A DNA stretch of 64,000 nucleotides, taken from DASQMT01 sp963839615. GTDB lineage: Bacteria; Actinomycetota; Thermoleophilia; Solirubrobacterales; Solirubrobacteraceae. Shown here one piece after another: positions 22,700 to 32,020 of the stretch. The position numbers were made by a program, and so were the translations under genes. The stretch's first letter is position 1, and each line of letters starts with the position of its first letter. The notes beneath the pieces were generated by a model. It saw only the letters and a program-made list of their open reading frames with translations, ran no database searches and was not told the origin of the DNA. The DNA is taken from NCBI GenBank assembly GCA_963839615.1, contig CAWIVY010000009.1:310001-374000 (forward strand), given 5' to 3'.

Positions 22700-25446
22700 C
22701 GCCCGCCGAAGCGCCTTGCGTGCTCGTGCTCGAACAACGCGTACTCCGAGTACACGGCGGCGAGCACGGACCTCCGGCGTGCCGTTCGCCGGCCGGCCTC
22801 CTGCATACGGCCGAGCCGGTCGCGGTCAAGGATCAGCTCCCGTAGGGCGGCGTACGCGCCCTCGGGGTCGAATGGATCCACGAGCAGCGCGTTCTCGCCG
22901 GCGATCGCGAACTCGTGGGCGCCGCCGATCACGGGCAGCACCGCCGCGCAGCCACACGCCATCGCCTCGAAGCCGGTACGTCCCATCGCCTGGAAGACGG
23001 AGAGGTCGACGAACACATCCGCGCCGGCGAGCAGGGCCGCGACCTGCGCGCGTGTGAGCAGCCCGAGGTGATCGACGGCTCGATCCCGCCCGCCGAGCAT
23101 GCGATCCAGGTCTGCGTCGGCACAGCCGAAGGACACGACTTCCACGCCGGTACCGAGGTCGGACTTCAGGCGGTCGAGCAGCATCGATGTGGTGAACGGT
23201 TGCCGGCGCCACGTCCGAGGGCGCACCATCGCAGTCACACGTACCGGCGCGCCGGTGCTCGTCCGGCGCTCCGCTCCGGTAAACAGCGTCTCGTCGATGC
23301 TCGGCTCCACCTTCGCGACCGGGATCCCGTGCATGCGGCCGACGACGTTGCACAGCCAGTGCGTCTTCGCGAACAGCAGCATGTCGGGGACGAGCTGATA
23401 CGAGGCCGCCGCCTCGACCGAATCCGGAGTTCCGCCGTTGACATTCAGCCCGAAGAACGGCTCGTAGTCCTGAACGTAGTACGCGGGCAGGAAATCGCGG
23501 CGCTGCTCCCGGACGCGCGCCACCAACGGTACGGACTTGAAGTGGGTCGCCACGAGCACGTCGCGGCCGCGGCTCAGGCGTTCGAGGTCATCCTCGTCCG
23601 TGAAGGGCAGGAACAATTCGTCGGCGTTCTCGTATGCGGCTCGGGCACGGTCCATGGCGCCCGCGCCCAGCAGAACGGCGGCGTCGATGCCCAGCTTCCG
23701 CATGCCGGACGCCTCCTGGTAGATCGAATGCAGGCCGCCCGACCCGCCCGGCGACATGTTCGGTACGACGAACGCGACGCTCAGCGGGTTCGGGCAGGCG
23801 GATCGGAACGCGGCCTGCGCGGTTTCCGGGTCGCTCGTCGTGGCGACGACCCGGTCGCGCACGGCGTCTAGCGGGCCCACGTCGTCCATCGCGTTGATCC
23901 GGGGGCGCACATGCGCCTCGCCGTGCTTGTCGACGAAGCGGCGGAAGTGCTCTCGCGCGTGCGCGAGGCGCCCGGCCTGGCCGTACGAGCTGGCCTTGGC
24001 ATGGTGGACGTAGCAGTCGTCGGCCACGACAAGCTCGAACCCTGCATCGACGGCGCGCACGCAGTAGTCGTTCTCCTCGCAGTAGCCGGCCTGGAAGCGC
24101 TCCTCGTCGAAGTTGCCCACCACGTCGAGCGCTTCCCGACGGATCGCCATGCAGAAGCCGTTGAGGAACGGGAGCCGCGGGCGCGCCGGCCGACCGCTCA
24201 AGCGCAGAAGTAGCGCCATGCCGTCCGGTGTCAGCCAATGCGGCAGCTGATTCACCGCCCACGCGTCGCCCTCCCGCTTTCGGGGGATCGACTGGTGGGT
24301 CGCGGCGTTCGACAGTGGGCCGGCGACGCCGCACGTGGGGACGGCCTCCATGCATCGGACGAGGCCGTCGAGCCAGCCGAAGCTGACGATGGTGTCGCTG
24401 TTGAGCAACACCATCAGGTCCCCTCCGGACGCGTCGAGCCCGAGGTTCGCCGCGATCGTGTAGCCGTGCGGCGGTTCCGCGTTCGAGATCAACGTCGCGA
24501 CCGGGTGGCGGGCCACGAAGCTCTCGAGGAACGCCTGCGTGGCCGCGTCGCTGCCGTCGTTGACGAGGATCAGGTGGAAGGGGCGCGCAGTCTTCGCGAG
24601 CAGTGCCCAAAGGCAGACGCGGAGCTCGCTGAGCGCGTTGTGCACGCACACGATCACGTCGACGCGCATCGCCCCCGTCGATTCGCTCCCGCGGTGGGAC
24701 GGCATCAGCAGCCCTCCCCAGTCGACCGGGTCCGGGAAGCTGGGATCGGCCCATGCCCCCGGGGCGCCGCTCGGGCCTATCGTCAGCTCGTAGCGGCGGC
24801 GGAAGTTGAGCCTGCCCAGCTCCTCGCCCATGTCGAGCAGCCGCCCGGTGCGTACTCTCGGAACGGGTGGCGAAGGTAGGCCGGCGCGGGCCTTGCCGTT
24901 ACCGGCGTCCGTCGCTGAACCGCTCGCTGCAGGAGGGGTCGGGTGCTCATACCGCGCCGCCGACGGGCGCGTCTGCGGTGGTGGACCTCCAAGCGATCGC
25001 GGGGGTGACCGCACGAGCTGTGCTTCGAGGTCGGCCAGCTGGGTCAGCGAGACGTCGAGCGCCGACGTGTGACGGCGTGGCGGAGATCCACGCAGCAGTC
25101 GCAACGCAATCAACACCCCGTGGGTCATGCGCCATGTCCGGCTGGCGCGGACCCGGACCAGGTCGGCGCGGACGTCCGCCACGGCGCTCGCCGCTTGCTG
25201 AACGGCGCGGGCGAGTTCCTTCCGGCGGCGCTCGAGGCGGCGGGCGTCGTATTGCGCCGCCTGGCGCTCCGCGACTTCTCGCGCGAGCGTGTCCTCCGCT
25301 TGCCGCGCGCGGTCCGCGGTTCGATGCAAGGCGGTGCGGAGGTGGTCGCGCTCGGCGCGAAGCTGGCCATCCCGGCTCGAGTTCGCATGCGGATCGGCCG
25401 TGGCCGCCGATCTGCGGCGCAGACTCAGGCGGCGCATCGGGGCCAT
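22669..25446 (-). CDS. Bifunctional glycosyltransferase: coiled coil, GT2 and GT4 domains
   Basis: A ~925-residue protein. A coiled-coil N-terminus (about 25-95) and linker lead to a GT2 domain from about residue 260: VDVIVCVHNALSELRVCL, LVNDGSDAATQAFLE, LMVLLNSDTIVSFGWLDGL (DxD), and FLNGFCMAIRREALDVVGNF. A GT4-like domain follows from about 590: NPLSVAFVVPNMSPGGSGGL, DVFVDLSVFQAMGRTGFEA and IAGENALLVDPFDPEGAYAA. Such two-domain proteins extend or initiate surface glycans such as O-antigen or rhamnan. The start is uncertain: ATG 25446, ATG 25437 and ATG 25587 are all in frame. It lies beside the GT75-like and sulfotransferase genes. The 258 bases between it and the FAD oxidoreductase gene hold no visible gene. 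Confidence 0.82.
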   Translation of the reverse strand: MAPMRRLSLRRRSAATADPHANSSRDGQLRAERDHLRTALHRTADRARQAEDTLAREVAERQAAQYDARRLERRRKELARAVQQAASAVADVRADLVRVRASRTWRMTHGVLIALRLLRGSPPRRHTSALDVSLTQLADLEAQLVRSPPRSLGGPPPQTRPSAARYEHPTPPAASGSATDAGNGKARAGLPSPPVPRVRTGRLLDMGEELGRLNFRRRYELTIGPSGAPGAWADPSFPDPVDWGGLLMPSHRGSESTGAMRVDVIVCVHNALSELRVCLWALLAKTARPFHLILVNDGSDAATQAFLESFVARHPVATLISNAEPPHGYTIAANLGLDASGGDLMVLLNSDTIVSFGWLDGLVRCMEAVPTCGVAGPLSNAATHQSIPRKREGDAWAVNQLPHWLTPDGMALLLRLSGRPARPRLPFLNGFCMAIRREALDVVGNFDEERFQAGYCEENDYCVRAVDAGFELVVADDCYVHHAKASSYGQAGRLAHAREHFRRFVDKHGEAHVRPRINAMDDVGPLDAVRDRVVATTSDPETAQAAFRSACPNPLSVAFVVPNMSPGGSGGLHSIYQEASGMRKLGIDAAVLLGAGAMDRARAAYENADELFLPFTDEDDLERLSRGRDVLVATHFKSVPLVARVREQRRDFLPAYYVQDYEPFFGLNVNGGTPDSVEAAASYQLVPDMLLFAKTHWLCNVVGRMHGIPVAKVEPSIDETLFTGAERRTSTGAPVRVTAMVRPRTWRRQPFTTSMLLDRLKSDLGTGVEVVSFGCADADLDRMLGGRDRAVDHLGLLTRAQVAALLAGADVFVDLSVFQAMGRTGFEAMACGCAAVLPVIGGAHEFAIAGENALLVDPFDPEGAYAALRELILDRDRLGRMQEAGRRTARRRSVLAAVYSEYALFEHEHARRFGGRYAGSSSSVH

Positions 25447-25704
25447 CTTTTCAGAGTGCTGCGGAAGGTCAAGCGTGGCGGCGGTTCGAATCTCGCCGGC
25501 AGGCCAATCACGCAATCTACGACTGGGTTCCGGGACCGGATCCATGATCGAAGCGCACGCCCGAACCAACCGATCCGGAGCGTCCAAGCCGTAGAACCCG
25601 AAATCGCAGGCAACACTCGACGCGGCTCCGCGACCAACACCTCGAACTTCACACTTCCAACACTGGCCGCCGCCGCATGCAAATGGGCCGTGCGCGCGCC
25701 CAGG

Positions 25705-27192
25705 CTAGAGGTCGTACGAGATCCCGTCGCGACCGCGAGCGGCCAGCCGCGCATCCAGCGCGGCCAGCGTCGCGCTGCCCGGCGCGAGCGCCCGCGCGAC
25801 CTGCATGGCCGAGTAGACGGCCGACTCCTGCAGGTCCATGCCCGTCGTGTACTGGCCGCTGAAGTGCAGGCCTCCGCGCCCCTGCAGGCGGCGCAGGCGG
25901 CGCGCGGCCCGGAGCGACCCGCGGCCGATCAGCGGATGCTTGAAGCGCCGCTCCAGCAGGACCGCCGACGCGTCGGCGTCGCGTCGCGTGGCCCACGACT
26001 TGAAGACGTCGACGGTTCCGCCCGTGGGCAGCGGATCGTGCAGCGCGCCGAGCCACGCGCTGCCCTCGCACTCGCGGCCGTCGACGCCGGCGTTGTACGC
26101 CACCCAGTTCGCGCGGTCGGCGTGCACGTACGCCGGGTCGGAGTGGATCAGGAGGCGCGAGTCGAAGTACCGGTAGGCGTCGAGCAGCGCGGTCGCCTCC
26201 GCGAACGCGGGCAACGGGCGCAGCAGCTTGCGCCCGACGCGCGGAGGCGCGTTGAGCACGACGTGGCGAAAGGGCCCGCGCCGCCCGTCCGGCGTGCACA
26301 CGAACCAGCGCCCCCGCTTGCGCTCGAGGGCGCGGGCGGGCGCGCGCAGATGCACCTCCACCTCCGGGCTGCGGTCGAGCAGCCGCTGCAGGTTGCCTTG
26401 GAGGCCGACGCGCGAGGTGAACGTGGTGGCGGGGCGGGTGAGGTCCGCGGGGAAGGCGAGCGCGAACGTCTGCAGGATCGCGCGCGCCGACGAGCGCATC
26501 GCGTCCGCTCGGGACGATCCGATCGTCGCCGTGATCCAAGGAGCGAGGACCTCATCCTTGAAGGCCTGCTCCAAGGGCAGGCTGCGGATCCACGCGCGCA
26601 CGCTGGTCTCCCACGGCAGACCGGTGAGCACCGCCTGCCGCGCGAGTTGCGTGAAGGCCGCGAAGTCGAGCGCCCGCGGCAGGGTCGAAAGCGGGTTCAC
26701 AGAGGAGAGGACCGGCGGTCCGCCGCCGACCGGGAACACGCACAGGCTGCCCGGCGACTCGAGCGTCTCGTCGGCCTCGGGGTGCTCGGGGTCGTAGAGG
26801 CCGATCTCCTCGAGGAGCGTGACGTAGATCGGGTGGGTGTCCGGGTGGAAGAACTGCGCGCCGAGGTCGACGGTGACGCGGTGACCTCGGTGCTCGACGG
26901 TCCGCGAGTCGCAGTGCCCGCCGATCCGGCGGCGCGCCTCGAAGAGCTCCACGTCGTGTGTGCCGGCGAGGAAGTAGGCGGCCGCCACGCCGCCCGCACC
27001 CGCGCCAACGATGGCGACGCGCTCGCGCCGCGCGGCCGCACCGGCGCGGCCGGCGGCACGAGCCGCCGGGACCAGGTGCCGCCCGGCTCCCGCCACTCCC
27101 GCGCCGATCGCCGCGAGCCCCGCGGCGCCCTTCAGGGCGTCGCGGCGGGTGATCGGGGCGCCGGCGCGCGCGAGCTCGGGGGGCCGTTCCAT
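25705..27192 (-). CDS. Tat-exported FAD-dependent amine oxidase-like protein
   Basis: A 495-residue flavoprotein. The N-terminus has ITRRDALKGAAGLAAIGAG, a twin-arginine signal, followed by the FAD dinucleotide motif VAIVGAGAGGVAAAYFLAG and EARRRIGGHCDSRTV. LGAQFFHPDTHPIYVTLLEE and a C-terminal GLHFSGQYTTGMDLQESAVYS that closes the FAD site are also visible. The family includes amine oxidases, phytoene desaturases and prenylcysteine-lyase-like enzymes; the substrate is not determined. Start ATG 27192 places the RR motif at about residue 16. It is divergent from the repeat protein with a 179-base gap. Confidence 0.82.
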   Translation of the reverse strand: MERPPELARAGAPITRRDALKGAAGLAAIGAGVAGAGRHLVPAARAAGRAGAAARRERVAIVGAGAGGVAAAYFLAGTHDVELFEARRRIGGHCDSRTVEHRGHRVTVDLGAQFFHPDTHPIYVTLLEEIGLYDPEHPEADETLESPGSLCVFPVGGGPPVLSSVNPLSTLPRALDFAAFTQLARQAVLTGLPWETSVRAWIRSLPLEQAFKDEVLAPWITATIGSSRADAMRSSARAILQTFALAFPADLTRPATTFTSRVGLQGNLQRLLDRSPEVEVHLRAPARALERKRGRWFVCTPDGRRGPFRHVVLNAPPRVGRKLLRPLPAFAEATALLDAYRYFDSRLLIHSDPAYVHADRANWVAYNAGVDGRECEGSAWLGALHDPLPTGGTVDVFKSWATRRDADASAVLLERRFKHPLIGRGSLRAARRLRRLQGRGGLHFSGQYTTGMDLQESAVYSAMQVARALAPGSATLAALDARLAARGRDGISYDL

Positions 27193-27371
27193 CCACGGCA
27201 CAACGTATCCGCGAGCAGGTCGGTGCGCGAACGGCGCGAACCGGCGGGCATGGGTACCTCGACCATCCCGCACCGCACCGCCGCCTTCCACGCAGACCGC
27301 GGCTGGTTGTCAACACGACTGGGCGCGGTGTGGGATGGTCGGGGTGGCTTGCTATCCAAGGAGGGAACGAG

Positions 27372-28764
27372 ATGCGCCTCACCGGTCTTCGCTCGAGCGA
27401 CACGCGGACGGGAACGCCGGTCGCGACGCGACCTCGCCGACGGGCGTGGATCGGGGTCGCGGCGGCCGTGATGGCGCTCGCGTCGGGGTGGGGCGCCGCG
27501 ACGGCGCAGGCAGCGACGACGAGCGTCTTCTACGACGACATCAACAACGTGGCGGCCGACCCGAGCCCGTTCGCATCGCTGACGTTCGGCGCGGGCAACA
27601 TCGCCATGGGACAGAACATGATGTCCTCCCTCACGAGCGGCAATCACAACATCGGTGTCGGCTTCAACGCGCTGAGGGTGGTGACGACGGGCGACGGGAA
27701 CGTGGCCTACGGCGAGAACACCTTGGCCGATATCACGACCGCTGACGGAAACACCGCGATCGGCTCGATCGCGCTCCAGAACAACGTGCAGGAGTCGCAT
27801 GACCGCGATCGGCGAGCACGCCCTCTTCGCCAACACGACCGGCCACGGGAACACGGCGGTCGGCTCCTCGTCCTTGCGCAGCAACACGACCGGGTTCGAG
27901 AACACGGCCATCGGGCTGGAGGCGCTGCGGGCCAGCACGGGCAACTACAACTTCGCGGGCGGCTACCAAGCGCTGCTCAACAACACGAACGGAGCGTCGA
28001 ATACGGCCGCCGGCCGTCAGGCACTGTTGAGCAACACCAGCGGCAGCCAGAACACCGCGTCGGGAACGAACGCGTTGCTTTCGAACACGACCGGTGGCTA
28101 CAACGCGGCGTTCGGCTACCAGGCGCTGCTGCTCAACACGACCGGGATGCGCAACGTGGCGATGGGCGGAAACGCGCTGCTGAACACCAACGCCAACGAC
28201 AACATCGGGCTCGGGGACCAGAGCTTGTTCTCGAACACGACGGGGATCCGGAACCTCGCTGCGGGGACCAACGCGCTGCGGGCGAATACGACGGGGCTGG
28301 ACAACGTCGCGGCGGGTTACGGGGCGCTGGGGGTCAACCGGGCGGGGAAGGACAACGTCGCGATGGGGACGAGCGCGCTGAACAAGGCCACGGGGAGCGG
28401 CAACCTCGCGCTGGGCCGCAGCGCGGGCACGAGCCTGACCACCGGCTCGAACAACGTGGCGATCGCCAACGTCGGGGTGGCGGGCGAGTCGGGGCGGATC
28501 CGGATCGGGACGGCGGGCAAGCAGGTCGCGGCGTTCCTCGCCGGCGTCTACGGCGTCGTGCCTCCGGGGACGAAGAAGACGGTCGTCGTCAACGCCAACG
28601 GGCAGCTCGGGACCACGACGACCGCCGCCGCTCGGAGCGCCTCGAGCGACGACGAGCTCGCCGAGTTGCGCGCCGATAACCGCCGCCAAGGCGAGGCGCT
28701 GCGACGGCTGCAGCGCGAGCTCGACTCGCTCCGGCGCGAGATGGAGGCGCTCGAGGGACGCTGA
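27372..28764 (+). pseudogene. YadA-head-like repeat surface protein, frameshifted
   Basis: Start ATG 27372 has GGAGG eight bases upstream and a signal peptide (IGVAAAVMALASGWGAA to QAAT). The first frame (27372 to about 27800) and a second frame from about 27799 to 28764 together code one protein of about 460 residues made of ~14-residue repeats of the form N(T/V)A(I/V)GxxALxxNTTGxx, a left-handed beta-roll as in YadA heads and tail fibres. It ends in FLAGVYGVVPPG and a coiled coil rich in Arg/Glu. The break lies at the H-D-T-A-I-G step: restoring AC in GACCGCG (to GACACCGCG, at about 27801) joins the frames and completes the repeat. It may be a sequencing error or a real 2-base deletion. Confidence 0.78.
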
Positions 28765-28774
28765 CGTCGCCGGT

Positions 28775-28904
28775 CCGGCGGCGGGGCCCTGCTGCGCCGC
28801 CGCCGGATTCATCCACCATGACCTGCCACGGGTGGCCGTCGAGGTCGAAGAAGCCGCGCGAGTCCATGAAGCCATGGTCCTCGGGGCCATGTCCCCTCGC
28901 CTCG
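28775..28904 (-). pseudogene. Glyoxalase/VOC-family C-terminal fragment
   Basis: On the minus strand, EDHGFMDSRGFFDLDGHPWQ followed by VM and, in the next frame, WMNPAAAQQGPAA is the C-terminal half of a glyoxalase/bleomycin-resistance-like protein (family ending GFMYxRxFxDPDGHxWEVMWMD). One extra G near 28822 splits the two frames, and nothing of the N-terminal half is present. It stops next to the first tRNA-Val repeat, so the gene was probably cut when an element inserted or excised. Confidence 0.65.
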
Positions 28905-28959
28905 TGAGCGGCTGGAGCGGTCCGCCGGCGAACCCGATTATCCCGCGCAACTGCAGGAC

Positions 28960-28999
28960 TTCCTTCGAGTGGGCGGTGCTGGGCTCGAACCAGCGACCT
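28960..28999 (-). repeat. att-like repeat 1: partial tRNA-Val 3' end with 11-base flank
   Basis: The 29 bases at 28971-28999 are identical to the 3' end and T arm of tRNA-Val(TAC) at 56187. With the left flank TTCCTTCGAGT, 40 bases are identical to 41723-41762. GCTTGACCTC, also found near the other copies, lies 80 bases to the right. It has no acceptor 5' strand and cannot be a tRNA. Confidence 0.8.
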
Positions 29000-29272
29000 T
29001 CCGTCAGCGCCCATTCCGCGCTACGGCGTGCCGTTCGGCGGCGCCATGGCGTCGCAGTAGCGCGCCACGTTCCGCAGCTGCTTGACCTCAGCTCGACCTC
29101 GTCGGCGGTGCGCGGATTGCCCAACCGCCGACGCGGCGCGGGTTCACGATCAATAGCCGGCCGGCCCGGCGACCGTTTCGCCGCGCTTGACGAGGGCGAG
29201 GCGCTACAGGCGCAGCTGGACGCGCTCCTACGCTGCACGAACACCCGGGCCCATCCAACCGAGCGAGAGGCG

Positions 29273-29419
29273 ATGACCGCCTGGTACCTGTTCGGCAAGC
29301 TGTCGCCGCTCGAGCGCCACCACGCTGTGTTCAAGCTCTACGCCGCGAAGGTGCGGCCGGGGGAGATGGCCACGCTCGTCCGGTGGCGAGAGGATGCGCG
29401 CAAGCGCATCAAGGTCTAG
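29273..29419 (+). CDS. Small hypothetical protein
   Basis: A possible 48-residue protein, MTAWYLFGKLSPLERHHAVF through to RWREDARKRIKV, with GAGAGG seven bases upstream of ATG 29273. The frame is open further upstream (ALDEGEALQAQLDALLRCTN), so it may be the tail of a longer, degraded gene. The sequence is basic and helical, without recognisable family. It ends 13 bases before the sulfotransferase-HTH-GAF gene. Evidence is codon pattern and ribosome site only. Confidence 0.3.
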   Translation: MTAWYLFGKLSPLERHHAVFKLYAAKVRPGEMATLVRWREDARKRIKV

Positions 29420-29432
29420 GTTTGCGCCCTTC

Positions 29433-30758
29433 ATGGTGAGCATCTTCATCGTCGGGTTCCCGAAGTCGGGCACGAGCACATTGCATATGGCGTTCGCCCG
29501 CGCCGGCCTGAGCTCGGCCCACTGGCGGACGCCGAGCGGTGCGTTCCTCGGAGAGGTCATCTACGAGGACTTCAACGCGGGACGCGACCCGCTGCGCCGC
29601 CTGAGGCAGTACGACTGCATCGCTCAGCCGGATGTCTGCCGCCCCGAGCTGTCCAAGAACGGCGTCCGGCGCAACTACTGGCCGCAGCTCGACTTCGAGG
29701 TCCTGCAGGCGATCGAGGACGTCCACCCGGACATGCGCTTCCTGCTCAACCGGCGCGACGTCCCGGCGCTGATCCGCAGCATCACCAAATGGGGCACCCT
29801 CCGGAGGCGTGTCACGTACATGGAGATCCCGGGACTGCCGCCGGGGATCGGCAGGACCGACGAAGAGCTCGAGGCCTGGATCACGGGCCACTACGCAGCA
29901 GCCGAGGACCACTTCGGCGGCAACCCGAACTACCTCGGGTTCGACATCGCGGACCCGGCGACGCACCGCCGGCTCGAGGACTTCCTCGACATCAAGCTGC
30001 CGTGGTGGGGCGTCGCGAACGTCAGGGCGACCCCCCAGCCTGCCGCCGCCGAAGACGCGGGTGCAGCGGCCGGTGGGGGCGCCCCCGCACCCGCCGCTCC
30101 ACGCCCGGACTCGCCCGACGTGCGCGAGCGGATCCTCGCCGCGGCGCTGGCCCTCTCCGCCGACGGTGACGGCGACTTCACGTTCACCCGGCTCGCGAAG
30201 GCGGCGGACACGAGCGAGTCGACCCTGCGGCGGCGCTTCCCCAACCGCGAGGCGCTCGCCTCCGCGCTGGGTCAGCTGACCCCGGCGCCGGTGCTGACCG
30301 AGGCCGAGCTCGACGCCGAAGGGCCGGAGGAGTTGGAGCCAGTCGCCCCGGTTCCGCCGGCGGCCGAGCCGCTCGCCGCGCCCGCGGAGACGACCGACCC
30401 CGTCCCCACAGACGCGCCGCAGCCCGCGGCCGCCGACACGCCGTGGGTGCCAGCCGCCGAGCCGCGCGTCCGCGGTGTGCTGGGCATCCTCGACGGAGTG
30501 CCACCGCACCTTGCCGCGGACCAGCTCGTGGCCGAGGCGCGGCACATGGCGGGCGTCGACGTGGCGCTCTACGTGCTCGCCGACGACGGCGTCCGGATCG
30601 TGCGGGCGGCCGGGACGACGGACCTCCCGCTCATCCTGGAGACTCCGCCCGGGCTCATCGCCGAGCTACTTCCCCAGCGCTTCGACGCGTTGGAGGCGCA
30701 TCTGCGTGAGGAGTTCCCCGCCGCGCGCGCCGTCGCCATGCGAGTGGGGGAAGGCTGA
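29433..30758 (+). CDS. Sulfotransferase-like domain fused to TetR-type HTH and GAF-like domain (5' part of broken fusion)
   Basis: A 441-residue protein. Residues 1-190 are sulfotransferase-like: VSIFIVGFPKSGTSTLHMAF (phosphosulfate loop) and FLLNRRDVPALIRSI, ending LPWWGVANV. A Pro/Ala linker leads to a TetR-like HTH (about 229-278, FTFTRLAKAADTSESTLRRRF), another Pro-rich linker and a GAF-like domain from about 344 (RVRGVLGILDGVPPHLAADQ, VDVALYVLADDGVRIV). The stop at 30756 follows a five-G run (30746-30750). One extra G would read on as RVGGRLIGALVTVAEP and join the SpoIIE-like frame. Start ATG 29433 (or GTG 29436) has only a weak ribosome site. The combination suggests a signalling protein that acquired a sulfotransferase module. 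Confidence 0.65.
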   Translation: MVSIFIVGFPKSGTSTLHMAFARAGLSSAHWRTPSGAFLGEVIYEDFNAGRDPLRRLRQYDCIAQPDVCRPELSKNGVRRNYWPQLDFEVLQAIEDVHPDMRFLLNRRDVPALIRSITKWGTLRRRVTYMEIPGLPPGIGRTDEELEAWITGHYAAAEDHFGGNPNYLGFDIADPATHRRLEDFLDIKLPWWGVANVRATPQPAAAEDAGAAAGGGAPAPAAPRPDSPDVRERILAAALALSADGDGDFTFTRLAKAADTSESTLRRRFPNREALASALGQLTPAPVLTEAELDAEGPEELEPVAPVPPAAEPLAAPAETTDPVPTDAPQPAAADTPWVPAAEPRVRGVLGILDGVPPHLAADQLVAEARHMAGVDVALYVLADDGVRIVRAAGTTDLPLILETPPGLIAELLPQRFDALEAHLREEFPAARAVAMRVGEG

Positions 30759-31573
30759 TCGGCGCGCTCGTCACCGTCGCCGAGCCGCTCGCGTCGCTCG
30801 CCGGCGTCGCCCGCGAGGGCGCGACGGTCCTCGAGCTGGCACGCGAGCTCACCGACCTCGGGCAGCAGTCGAACGGCGAGGCGCCTGCAGGGATGCCGCC
30901 GCGCCTGCTGGCGCCCCGCACCGTCCGCGTCACTCGCGCGACGGTCTGCGGCGGAGTGCTCCCCGGGCGGCTGGCGGGCGGCGACTGGTTCGATGTCGCC
31001 GACAACGTCGATGGGACGTGGCTCGCCGCGGCAGACCCCGGCGGGAGCGGCCCGGGCTCGGTCGGGTTGGGCCTCGCCGCGCTGGCCGCGCTCCGGGGCG
31101 CCCGCCACGACGCCGCCGACGTGGCCGCGGTGGCCACGGCGATGCACGACGAGATCGCCGCGGTCGGCGATGGAGCCGAGGTGCGCGCCTTCCTCGCCCG
31201 CTGGCACGCTCCGACGGCCACGCTCGCGTGGGTGAACTGCGGCTATCCGCCGGCGCACTTCGTTTCGCTCGAGCACGGGCCCGTCGCCCTCAAGGGACTG
31301 ACTTACGCGGCACTGGGCGCGGGCGGCCAGACCGCGCGATACGAGTCGCGCCTCGCCCGCCTCGAGCGCGGCGACCGGTTGGTCGTCGCCTCGGATGGCA
31401 TGCTGCCCAAGGGCCGGGGCGGTCCTGCGGCCGCCGTGGAGCGGCTGCGGCGCGTGGTCGCGCGGACGTCGGAGCCGACGGCGACGGCTACCCTGGCTGA
31501 GATCCAGCATCCCCTCAGGGCACGGCGGATACCGGACGAAGAAGTCACCGTCCTGGTCCTGTCGGTCGACTGA
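30755..31573 (+). CDS. SpoIIE/PP2C-like phosphatase domain (3' part of broken fusion)
   Basis: The frame from about 30755 completes the GAF domain (LIGALVTVAEPLASLAGVAR) and continues into a PP2C-type SpoIIE phosphatase: CGGVLPGRLAGGDWFDVADN with the metal-binding Asp, AFLARWHAPTATLAWVNCGY PP, LERGDRLVVASDGMLPKG with the late Asp, and PDEEVTVLVLSVD at the end. Family members dephosphorylate anti-anti-sigma factors. No standard start exists at the beginning of this frame (first ATG is 30893, inside the conserved region), which supports it being the downstream half of the upstream gene. A STAS protein elsewhere in the window (6.6-7.0 kb) is a conceivable but unproven substrate type. Confidence 0.68.
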   Translation: MIGALVTVAEPLASLAGVAREGATVLELARELTDLGQQSNGEAPAGMPPRLLAPRTVRVTRATVCGGVLPGRLAGGDWFDVADNVDGTWLAAADPGGSGPGSVGLGLAALAALRGARHDAADVAAVATAMHDEIAAVGDGAEVRAFLARWHAPTATLAWVNCGYPPAHFVSLEHGPVALKGLTYAALGAGGQTARYESRLARLERGDRLVVASDGMLPKGRGGPAAAVERLRRVVARTSEPTATATLAEIQHPLRARRIPDEEVTVLVLSVD

Positions 31574-31663
31574 TCGCTGCCCCTCACCCATGACACCTCA
31601 GGATCCGCCTCGCTGCTTGACCTCAGCGCACCACAGCAGCGGCGAGCGCGCTGGCTCAGGGTT

Positions 31664-31739
31664 CGCAAACGGCTCTGCGCCGTGCTTCATCGCGATGGGC
31701 GGTGCTGGGCTCGAACCAGCGACCTCCTGCTTGTAAGGC
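31664..31739 (-). repeat. att-like repeat 2: 76-base copy of tRNA-Val 3' region
   Basis: Identical over 76 bases to 56154-56229, which covers 43 bases of tRNA-Val (3' end through the anticodon) and 33 bases beyond the 3' end. Identity stops abruptly at the anticodon stem (GGATCC replaces AGGCGC). GCTTGACCTC lies at 31615-31624, at the same 72-base spacing as at the intact tRNA. Between 31740 and 32020 no gene is evident. Confidence 0.88.
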
Positions 31740-32020
31740 GGATCCCGCAGCACATCACTGCGAATCGTTATGCGTCATTAGGCGCTACGGAGCGAAACCG
31801 CGACCTGTACAGCGCTCGCGACGAGCGGTCGAGTTCCGCGGCTGCTTGTCCCCTGCTTGTCCCCTCGATCGAATCGCTGTCGTCCGAGTTCAGCCACGAG
31901 AGTCGCGCCGTCCGTCAACAGTATGTGCTCGCATCATCGGCAGCGCCGCCGCGACGAGGCCAGCGTTGAGGTTCGACTTCGACCTCGACCGGCTGGTCGA
32001 TGAGGTAGCGACTCGCGTAG

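Noticed and set aside
28974..28999. Partial tRNA-Val copies as functional tRNA genes
   Set aside because: The copies at 28971, 31697 and 41734 lack the 5' acceptor strand and D arm, so they cannot fold as tRNAs.
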